A stretch of DNA of 64,000 bases, from the NCBI GenBank assembly GCA_027946365.1, contig JAPEUQ010000006.1, positions 620,001 through 684,000 of the forward strand, given 5' to 3'. This document shows positions 55,471 through 64,000 of this stretch, piece by piece (position 1 is the stretch's first letter; each line of letters opens with the position of its first letter). The stretch is from Kalmusia sp. IMI 367209. Lineage: Eukaryota; Ascomycota; Dothideomycetes; Pleosporales; Didymosphaeriaceae. The position numbers and the translations under genes are program-made. Under the pieces are notes generated by a model. It worked only from the letters and a program-made list of their open reading frames with translations, ran no database searches and was not told the DNA's origin.

Positions 55471-56767
55471 GTTGATACAGATAAGGAGAGCGTTGAAGAG
55501 GTTCAATATGGTGATGGTTGATTAGAGCGCATGCCTATTTGAAGGATTGAGTGCGTGACTCAATGTATATACATGGTGAGTCAAGCTGTGTTGCGCCCTT
55601 TTCGCTGCGCCCGGCGATGAATTGCATGTTGATCCTGGCAAATCGGCATGATCTTTTCTCTCGTTTGTTGTGCTGTAGATGCTTTGGGTGCTCTTGGTGG
55701 TTTTCAAATTGCGTGAATGCAAGAGGGATAGCGATTGCCTGATCGAGTAAGGATCTCAACAGCAAAACGTAGGCTACTCTGGTCCCCCACTCCTCCACCT
55801 GCACCCATCTGGCTGGAATATCTGCCGTTGTCATAATCATACAGCATACATATCTTCGAGGGAGTTTGTGGCAGCGTAGTGTAGCCTCCCGACGGGCTGT
55901 CAATTTGGGAGCCCTTTAAGGTATCCTTTTACTACCTCTCTTCCTCTTTCATCAACTTCATTTGCCGGTCGAATATTATCGTCGCATTTGCTAGGAAAGC
56001 ATATGACTTGCAAGGTTCACAATGCGCACACATGCGCATGAACGTTAGCTCGAAGTTACCAAGGCTGTTTGGCAACCGATTTCAAGGAAAGCGAATCCCA
56101 GACAAGGTGATCGGCGCAGGGAAGTGGATCAGCCTCTAAACCTCGATCCGGCCTTTATGTATGGATGAAAACACAGCATGATATGTTTCAGAAGCATTCG
56201 AGACAAACTTGGCAGCAATCATCTGTGGCCTAATGACCTATAACAACGAACTTGCTAGGGTCTTCGTTACTATTTTGTGTTCAACAATGACTCCCTCACG
56301 CATAGATGGGAAACCGGCGGAGAATCCCTGATACCTGTTAGCGGCCAGCCCACTTCTGCCCGGGTCTTAGAGCGCCTGGGCGCGGAGCCTCGGCGCTAAT
56401 TAATTGTGGCTTTTTAGTCCACCAAGTTTTCAGGATAGCAAGCAATCAATCGACCGCGGTCTTTTCGACGATTGCCTTTCTTTTACGCTGCACGGAGAAG
56501 CTGGCCACGTCGTATGCGGCTTGCAAACCAGCGCAGGACAGTATGTGTGCTTAAGCAAGAGGACAAAACCTCTGGGGAGAAATTCGTCATCAATACCCCC
56601 AATTGAGCTAGTTAGCGGTATTCGGCAAATCAAGACCAAGGAAACAAGGTTAGGGATCTAGAACTAACATGCTCCTGCGTACTCCCGCCACGCCTCTAGA
56701 TAATGTTCCATCCCCCGTCTTTGGCAGTCGGTCGGTGACACTCGTTTGCATTTGTTTTCGATCCATC
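55471..56767. other. Intergenic stretch
   Basis: About 1.3 kb between divergent genes. Two TGASTCA heptamers lie close to the minus-strand gene. ORFs at 55.5-55.9 and 56.4-56.66 kb have no features. A GC-rich patch lies at 56.34-56.40 kb. Confidence 0.5.
55556..55583. promoter_or_regulatory. Paired TGACTCA/TGAGTCA bZIP-type sites
   Basis: TGACTCA at 55556-55562 and TGAGTCA at 55577-55583 lie 86-113 bp upstream of the start codon of the minus-strand orphan gene. They match Gcn4/CpcA- or AP1-type bZIP sites. Two perfect heptamers within 28 bp are less likely by chance than one, but function is untested. Confidence 0.4.
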
Positions 56768-57892
56768 ATGCTTGCATTCTACGACAGGCGACGCATAATA
56801 TTCGCGGTAATCTCCGCGATAGTAACCATCAGCATATTCACTACACTACAACAGACCCGCGTTTCGGACTCCATTCGCGTTCGCATCGGTATAGGACAGA
56901 GCAATGGAAGGGGGAGCCACATCGCAGTGAACAACGACCTCTACCGGACTGGCACAGGAATCGTAGATGGCTCTTCTGCCGTTCTGGAAAACGGCATAGA
57001 GAGATTTGCATACGTCACATTCCTATCCGGCGCATTCGATGAAGACGATAATATTGAGAAAGACAATTACTTCGTCGCTACGCGCATCCTCGTCTGGCAA
57101 CTTTTGCACAAGGCCGAAACACGAACCAATGGCATCGACGTCATCGTAATGGTGACCCCATCTGTTTCCCAGTCGCGCCGCGACCGCCTTGCAAAAGATG
57201 GTGCCATCGTCTACCCCGTCCAATTCCTTCACGTCGAAAATGATTCGTGGATTCGTGCCGCGCAGCATCGATGGGATGATGTCATGGCGATGCTTCGAGC
57301 CTGGGAGATGACTCAATATAGTCGAATCCTCATGCTCGACGGCGATACCATGCTACGCCTACCATTAGATGGCATATTCAGCGATCCGGGCGCAGAGGTC
57401 CGTGAGACGAGGCTGCTCGACAACAACACTGCGCTCGATGGCGAAGCACGTCTGCCACCCAACTATCTACTCGGGTCTCTCTCAGAAGTGTTGGACAGTA
57501 AGCACGATTTTCCACCCAAAGACGGCACAGGCCTCAAATCGATCGGAAAGATGAATGCGGGGTTCATGGTGCTCACGCCGTCGCAATCCACTTTCAATTA
57601 CTATGTTTCGCTGCTCAACATCACCGACGCGTTTGATCCGAAGTACCCCGTGCAGAACCTCTTGAACTACGCACATAGATGGGACGGACCGATGCCGTGG
57701 ACCGAAGTCAGCTACACATGGAATATACGTTGTCCGACCGAGAACGACTTCGCCAAGGGCCTCGTGAGCATGCACGAGAAGTGGTGGACGCAGCCATCTC
57801 TGTACGAGAATCAGAAAGTGAAGGACTTTTTAATGGCGCAAAGATGGGAGATGAAGGGCTGGTACGGTGCTTGGGACCTAAGGCACGCTTGA
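56768..57892 (+). CDS. Golgi-type glycosyltransferase, GT8-like (GNT1-like)
   Basis: A type II membrane protein: ATG 56768 (MLAFYDRRR) is followed by one hydrophobic segment (IIFAVISAIVTISIFTTL) and a lumenal catalytic domain; an in-frame ATG at 56669 would add 33 residues and is less convincing. The product is 374 residues. RFAYVTFLSGAF opens the nucleotide-sugar fold, YSRILMLDGDTMLRLPLDGIF contains the metal-binding Asp-x-Asp (DGD), and MNAGFMVLTPSQSTFNYYV is the GT8 acceptor segment; the C-terminus has the HEKWW motif seen in fungal glycogenin-like and alpha-GlcNAc transferases. The sugar donor is not certain from sequence. Intact. Confidence 0.8.
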   Translation: MLAFYDRRRIIFAVISAIVTISIFTTLQQTRVSDSIRVRIGIGQSNGRGSHIAVNNDLYRTGTGIVDGSSAVLENGIERFAYVTFLSGAFDEDDNIEKDNYFVATRILVWQLLHKAETRTNGIDVIVMVTPSVSQSRRDRLAKDGAIVYPVQFLHVENDSWIRAAQHRWDDVMAMLRAWEMTQYSRILMLDGDTMLRLPLDGIFSDPGAEVRETRLLDNNTALDGEARLPPNYLLGSLSEVLDSKHDFPPKDGTGLKSIGKMNAGFMVLTPSQSTFNYYVSLLNITDAFDPKYPVQNLLNYAHRWDGPMPWTEVSYTWNIRCPTENDFAKGLVSMHEKWWTQPSLYENQKVKDFLMAQRWEMKGWYGAWDLRHA

Positions 57893-58588
57893 AAAGCCAC
57901 CAGCTCAAGTCGTGCTCTCAGGCACTTCTTCGCAGCATCTTGTTGTACAACACTGGCCCGTATGATCGCTCAATGAAAATTAGAGCTAGATGTTCCAGAC
58001 AGCGACGGGCAAGTCTCCCAGAATCCAGGCCGCAGAACGCACCAGCATAACGATGGCGGATCCATATCAGACACCCACGTGTTCCTTGGATCCACTTCCT
58101 CGTATGCAGCACGCACGATGTTAACTTTATTCTTCGAGGCGAATACAAGAGCACGTTGTAATTTACATGGTGAGCACCGTATTTAGGTGATAGGGGGGTT
58201 TGGAGGATGAATAGCAGACCTAGTTTGTAATACTGTCGTTAGAGGTCGCTGTGAGGAGTACAGTTCTACGGAACATCCTTCAGTGGAAACCGTCTCCCAA
58301 CTCAAAATATGCTATTTAAAGATTAGGAATTTCTGGGCTTTCATCCTTGCAAGTGGCGTGGTCTCGCAAGGAAACAATAAGCGAGGGCTGCCTCAGCTGG
58401 TCTCTTTGCAACACTGACGACTGGTTTCTCATTACACCTATATGATAGAATATTAGCTGGATTTTGCTTATGCGCCGATGAGATAGTCAGTCAATACTAC
58501 TAGATAATAATTGAGAATCCACTTGGAACGCAAGCCCGAGCTCGCTCAAGCAACATAGTCGCATAGTACGAGCGATTTCTCGTCAAGA
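57893..58588. other. Intergenic stretch
   Basis: About 700 bp between same-strand genes. No supported gene, RNA or repeat. Confidence 0.5.
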
Positions 58589-61070
58589 ATGTCTTCTAGA
58601 CTAGAGAACGACAAAGACAATACAGTTTACATTCCATTCCAGGACTTGCGTAGGTGGGGCGAAGGTGGATGCCTTAAGACATGTCCGATTTGCTGGATGT
58701 TTGCCGACGAAGGCGACTGGGAGGCTCTCAGCGGGGCCGGCGCGTTGGAGCTTATGAGCCTCAAAGAGCTTTGGGCGGTTTACGAAGTTGGATGTAAGAG
58801 CGTATCAGATTTGATTGAGCGACTGTTCCTAACTACACGAGGAGCGGTAAGGCATACTTCAAGATCGTGTAAGCTCCTGATGACGACGCACCTGTGATGC
58901 TAATTCACCACAGGAAATAGACATGGAAGCCATGATTAGTGTAGAAGTGACGGAGAACAACCTAAGCGGATATCAGGAGCTAGTATTTACTATCACGGAT
59001 ACAAGGGCCGAACCGCAGCCAGCGCCTTGGCTAGGACCTGGCTACACGATAGAAAAACGGCATGCTTACGATATTTCATGCACATTATTCACTACAGACG
59101 GTAAGAGCTTTCCGTTTACATAGTAAAGTCCTTACTGAACATTGATAGATGACGTTGCCGCCAATGTCATCAAGGCACGTCCTGCCAATCCATTTCCTTT
59201 CGCGCCAGAGTCATTCAAGATAGCCCGGGGTTGGCTTGAGGAGTGCTCTTCGTCCCACGCCGGCTGTCCAAAACCGTATTTCGAAGACAGTGTTACACTT
59301 CCCTCCCGCGTCATCGATATTGGCTTGTCAGATACGACCTTTCGACTTTGAGACGTCGCTGAGATCAGGAAAACAGGTGGCACAATTGAGGCATACGCAG
59401 CTTTAAGTTACGTCTGGGGTATGGCGCAGCCAGTCACAAATCGTGAAAATCTCGCAACCCGATACCAAAAATTAGACACAAAAACTCTGCCACAAACAAT
59501 CCGAGATGCTATCTATGTAACCCACAGACTAAACATACCATATCTATGGGTCGACTCGCTTTGCATTGTGCAGGACGATCCCACCGACATAGCCTTCGAA
59601 ATAGCCAAGATGGCCAAGATCTACAAGCACGCTACAGTGACCATTTCTGCCGCGAAGGCTCCACACTGTGACGCAGGGTTTCTGGAGCCACGGGTAAAAA
59701 CTCTACAGATGCTCAACCAGAGTCTAAAGCTCCCTTTTCATGTTCCTGGAGAGCAGAAACATGGGACGATATACTTGACAGCTGACTCCACTGTTGGACA
59801 CGACATTTCCTGGCAAACAGGGCATTCTGTGAAATTACCAGTTGATTCCAGAGCTTGGACGCTTCAAGAGTCATGGCTTTCGCCGAGATTGCTAACTTTT
59901 GGGCATGGACCGACGAGCTGGAAATGCTTGAGTATGGAGAGGATCGAAGGATTTGAGAATGCTCAAACGCATTTCTTTGGTGTCGTCAAGGAGGACAGAA
60001 AGCGTTTTTTCCGGCATCAAAGTGCCAAGCAAATAGAGGACGACGAAGGAGAAGCAGGTCGAGAGGATCCATTCAGTATGTCAGCAATAGATGGAAATCT
60101 CACATCTATTATCGTAGGCTGGCAAGAAGAACGGCCTCTATCGTCCATTTGGAACGATCTCGTGGAGCAATATACTCGACGGTCTTTGACCGTGCCCTCC
60201 GATAAACTCCCTGCGATTTCAGGCATCGCCTCAGAGTTCGCTGCCCTTTCTAATGACGCCTACTACGCAGGCCTTTGGCGCACATCGCTAGCAGAACAAC
60301 TGCTCTGGCAATCAATCGGTAGTATCGGAGCTGGAGAAGCGTCAGGCTTCGGCTTAGGTCTCCCCGAAGGTTGGCGCGCACCAAGCTGGAGTTGGGCCGC
60401 CGTAGATGGCTGGGTTTCTTTCAAAGTTCAAAATGACTTACCGCTTCCATTTACAACAAAACCCTATGAACAGCCTGAAGAGCTGATTATCCACGATATA
60501 TGGACAAAGGTCAAAGATACAAACGTGCCGTTTGGAGAGGTCACGAGCGGCGCCCTGGTACTTAGCGGACGTGTAAATAAGATGACATGGGACCAATTCT
60601 GTAGGCGCTTCGAAGTGTACTCTGGCAAACCTGCAGACTTCTTCGAGGACTACGTCGTGCTAGATGGTGGGATGGCGAATCAAATCTGGTCAGTCGTCAC
60701 AGCGGTACATGAGGGCAAACTTCGAGATGAAGATGTGCGTATGCCGTTGTACTTCCTGGAATTAAGCAAAGACGGCCCTCAAGGCATTGTGCTCGTTGAG
60801 TGCGATGGACCCGAGAAAGTGACAGCGAACGCTAAGAATCGAAGGAAAGGAGTGAGAGAATGGCTAGATGGCAAGAGAAAGAAACTTAGCGGGAAAGAGT
60901 CAGTAAGAAAAGAGAGGTATTATACCAGGCTTGCGTATTGGCGACTGGGAAGCCAAGTTCGCCTCTCGAACGAAGCTATCGAAGCGGAATTGAGAGGCAA
61001 CAAAAGGCGGCAGCCTAGGCAATGGAATTGGGAAAGTGGATTGGAGGTGATGAGGTTGACGATTTTGTGA
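58589..61070 (+). pseudogene. HET-domain gene with in-frame TGA before the HET core
   Basis: Exons 58589-58846, 58914-59100 and 59149-61070 (introns 67 and 48 bp, phases agree) form one frame of about 788 codons broken by a single TGA at 59349-59351. The N-terminal part has CPICWMF-type cysteines and WLEECSSSHAGCPKP, standard before HET cores. Directly after the stop the frame goes on with DVAEIRK ... YAALSYVWG, LWVDSLCIVQDD, KMAKIYKHATVTISAA and SRAWTLQESWLSPRLLTF, then APSWSWAAVDGW. Homologues have Arg or a similar residue here, so CGA to TGA is the simplest change. A downstream ATG at 59421 would give 549 residues lacking the first HET motif. Read as a null allele unless the stop is spliced out or read through. 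Confidence 0.8.
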
Positions 61071-61812
61071 GATATAGGGTATATGCGAAGGGCACGTTTT
61101 GATCTCCTTACCTCCTAGTATATAACGGTGTTCAAGATGGTTGAAAATAGCCGTGAACTGACAGCCGTGATATAGGATGGACACAGACCGCAGGCGAATG
61201 CTTGCAGATTCTTACCTGCCGGATACAACCTTGGTCAGCCCAAGTAATTAACTTCTGGTTGTGGGGGCATTCGGCACAAGGGATATGTTAGACTAACTGT
61301 GTTCGCATTAGTGTCGGCTATTCAACCAATTAAATTTGAAGAGGCTCTAGAAGACAAAGGGAGCATCAACACCCAATAATAAAGGAATGGAACATCTCCG
61401 GCCTCGAAAAAGGAATCTTTTCAAACGATAATATCACTACTCTAGCAATTATTGGAAAAATCTGGTGTCGACTCAAGCTTAGAAGCGTTCATTGGAGTGC
61501 ATCCACCGAAACATATAACCATATATTTCAAAGCACTCCTGATAAGAAATCAGGAAGGAAATGATCTGTACACTATAGCTCAAGCTAAATGCGTGCAAAC
61601 ATGGTTCAAGATACGATCATCTGGTCCTTACTGCAGCTTGGAATGTTGTTGACGCTGCAACAGCGTCATAGCTGATAAATGACCTTCGTGGAGTCCGCAT
61701 TGCCACTACAGTGAGATTGTTGAATACATAGCAGCAAAACATACCTTTTCTCACACTACATCAGCTCATACTTTCTCATAGATGAGCTAGAAATCACCTG
61801 ATACCATTTTAG
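61071..61812. other. Intergenic stretch
   Basis: About 740 bp, AT-leaning. A 66-codon ORF at 61452-61652 has no features. It includes the promoter of the epoxide-hydrolase-like gene. Confidence 0.5.
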
Positions 61813-62728
61813 ATGGCTTCATCATACGACTCAGCCCGCTGGCGCTATCGCACCGCCATTGTCACAACTACCTCTAACGAAACTCTCCGCCTAAATTACA
61901 TTGACTGTGCTCCACTTTCGTCCGTCCAAACGAACGGTACCATCCTCCTCATCCACGGCTTCCCCCCAAACATCATACCAGTTCCGGCACGTTATCACGC
62001 CACTGTCGGATGCTGGCTACCACGTCCTCGCCCCAGACTACCGCGGTGCAGGTAAATCCTCAAAGCCCCTCACAGGCTACACCAAATCTCAGCTTGCCGA
62101 AGACCTTCATATTCTTCTACATGTGAATCTAGGCATCAAAGAGAAAGTGCACATTGTAGGCCACGATATCGGCGGCATGATCGCCTGGGCATACGCAGCG
62201 CGGTACCCAGACGATGTTGCGAGTCTGAACTGGGGCGAGTGTCCGCTGCCCGGAACTCAATTCTACGCGGACATCAAAGGAACCACGGATGTGTTTCATT
62301 TTGTATTCCATCAAATTCTGGATCTGCCTGAGGCGCTGATTGCAGGGAGAGAGAGGCTGTACCTGCAGCACTTCTTTGAAAAGATGTGTGTGAATAGTGG
62401 TTTTGTGACTGGGGAGGATTTAGATGAGTACACAAGGGCATATCAGCAGCCGGGGGCGATTAGGGCGGGGTTGGAGGTGTATAGGGCTTTTGAAAAAGAT
62501 GCAGAGGAGAATAGGGATATTTTGCAGGAGAAGGGGAAGGTCAAGGTTAGGAGTGTGGGGATGTTTGGGGCTGGGTCCTTTTTAAAGCCGAGAGCGAAGG
62601 GGATGGTGCAGGAAGTCGTTGAGACCGATCGTGATATTATTACGGTGGAGGATGCTGGACATTACATTGCTGAGGAGAATTCGGGAGGTTTTGTTGATGG
62701 TGTGTTAAATTTCATTGGGGGAATTTGA
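61813..62728 (+). CDS. Epoxide-hydrolase-like alpha/beta hydrolase with +1 shift in a C6 run
   Basis: The gene is intronless; 304 residues if one base is dropped from the C6 run at 61962-61967. Before it TILLIHGFP reads in frame 1; after it QTSYQFRHVITPLSDAGYHV reads in frame 2, joining the classic HGFPQTSYQFRH oxyanion motif. The nucleophile elbow GHDIGGMIAWAYA has Asp as in epoxide hydrolases and haloalkane dehalogenases; RGAGKSSKP and the C-terminal DAGHYIAEE with the catalytic His are present. The start is ATG 61813 (MASSYDSARW). No signal peptide. Whether the extra C is real or a sequencing error cannot be told here; as read, the protein would stop soon after the lost frame. Substrate unknown. 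Confidence 0.8.
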
Positions 62729-64000
62729 GCGGAACTGTAGGAGTAGCATACTTTCATGCTAGGTACGCGAGCTGCGATGTAGGAGCACATGACTCGGATA
62801 GTGGAGAGACAATTCGTTGTCATCAGTGACCCACTCATCTTGCATGATCCTTCCGAGCTCGGACGCACTATTCCGACTGTATTGTGGTGAGTGCGCTGAC
62901 TGTACAAGCACCCAAGACCCATCGTCGAAAACTCAACAACCCGACATCGTAACAGCTAGCAAATTTCCCAAGCGGTAGTCTCCATTCTCGCGCAACTCCG
63001 TATCTATTCAGGTTAGCCACGCTACCGTATGCACGCGATCGTCATCCTCATTACCAATATAAGCGCCAATTAGCGAAAGTACGAAGTCCATATTAGCCTA
63101 TGCATTCCCATATACGTCGTAGCATACTAACCGAACCAGCCGAGCTCGTTACACATCAGCAAACACGCAAACACTTTGAGAAAGTCAGCTGTGCATAGAA
63201 AAAATGCAAGATATCGTATTTCTACCGGCTCGCATCCACACAGTCGGTGCGATCAACACGTGTTGATAACGGTAACAGTCGCTGAGGACCGGGTAAGAGC
63301 AAGTTGACCGCCAATAATAACGCCACCTCCACGATTCAACAGGCGGATTCTGGGAGATTACCTGGATTGTCGGTATACGATGTTGGACAAGATACCGGTG
63401 CCTGCAGATACGAACTGCCGTGCCTTTTAGAGTGAAGGGCGTCTGAAGAGGAAGTGATATGACGTTTTTTGTATCCTCATTTAGCAACTAAGGGCATTCT
63501 GCGTTAGAAACTGTTTTCCTGGATAGTCTCAGGGCGATTCTTGAAAGCCGTTGGAGCTTTGGCCAAGATGCTGGGTCCGTAGGGGAGGTACATCTTGGCG
63601 ACGGATTCTTCCATGATATCGGCTTTGCGTTGACGGCTATTGGTGCTTGAGGTGGAACGAAGGTCCCTTCTCAATAGCCAGGAGGAATTAGGCATTCGGT
63701 CTTCCCGAGCAGCTCGTATTCACAGCTTGTGCAGCATTGAAAGAAGGCCAGCATATACGTCATTGTGGAGGTTTCTAAGAGTCCGCAGAGGGTCATGAAA
63801 GATAAGAAGTGCTCGAAGTCCTTCGAAAGGGTTGAACAGGCACTGTGCGCTGATTTGTTCTGCGCTACTGTCCATATTTCGACATGTTGTCCATTTTCAT
63901 CTCATCAGTTGTGCTCAGCTTCGCGAGGTTGGCCCTCGCCGACACGTGCTCAGAGGTTGAAGCTCTCCGCTATATCAATGTCACTCGCGCGCTCGACCTT
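62729..64000. other. Right-end stretch without a recognised gene
   Basis: About 1.27 kb. Minus-strand ORFs at 62662-62922, 63185-63487 and 63504-63695 have no recognisable domain and could not be joined by splice sites. A gene truncated by the window edge is possible. Confidence 0.4.

Overview
The window is nuclear DNA from a filamentous ascomycete, most likely a Dothideomycete (perhaps Pleosporales; this placement is inference). The signs are compact genes with 48-128 bp GT-AG introns carrying CTNAC/CTGAC branch sites, several HET-domain (heterokaryon incompatibility) genes, a CYP505 self-sufficient P450, CFEM and GPI-anchored surface proteins, and a sharply bounded AT-rich, stop-saturated island that looks like the product of repeat-induced point mutation (RIP). 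No bacterial, organellar or viral genes were recognised.

Left part (1-29 kb): a hypothetical 3' fragment and a tiny membrane ORF; TRP4 (tryptophan synthesis) divergent from MAK21/NOC1 (ribosome assembly), with a perfect Gcn4/CpcA site between them; a full-length HET gene; NPR3 (SEACIT/GATOR1, TORC1 control); an OYE-type flavin oxidoreductase; an uncharacterised seven-helix membrane protein; an F-box protein; a short HET gene; CYP505; a GPI-anchored CFEM-like protein; and, beside the AT-rich island, a small secreted protein with the RNase T1 fold signature.

Middle (29.9-34.7 kb): the AT-rich island, with no open frame of 60 codons or more but a recurrent quasi-palindrome around CGTG/CGCG. A secreted GMC oxidoreductase and an F-box-like protein follow.

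Right part (39.7-62.7 kb): a tRNA-His gene interrupted in its T arm; the housekeeping run TIM54, TMA20/MCT-1, SGT2, a stomatin-like protein and BNA7 (kynurenine formamidase); a decayed HET relic; a GPI-anchored Ser/Thr-rich protein; a Dothideomycete-type orphan protein; a GT8-like glycosyltransferase; a HET gene with an in-frame stop; and an epoxide-hydrolase-like gene with a +1 shift in a C6 run. Several genes (NPR3, TIM54, the 54-55 kb orphan, the hydrolase) are intact except for one or two apparent base indels, mostly in homopolymers, so sequencing error has to be weighed against real decay.

The genes do not form one pathway. The window mixes core genes with accessory material: four HET loci (two damaged), secreted oxidoreductase, effector-like and cell-surface proteins around one RIP-like island. 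The two signals most worth pursuing are the interrupted tRNA-His (39,754-39,893) and the RNase-like secreted protein beside the island (28,017-28,527).
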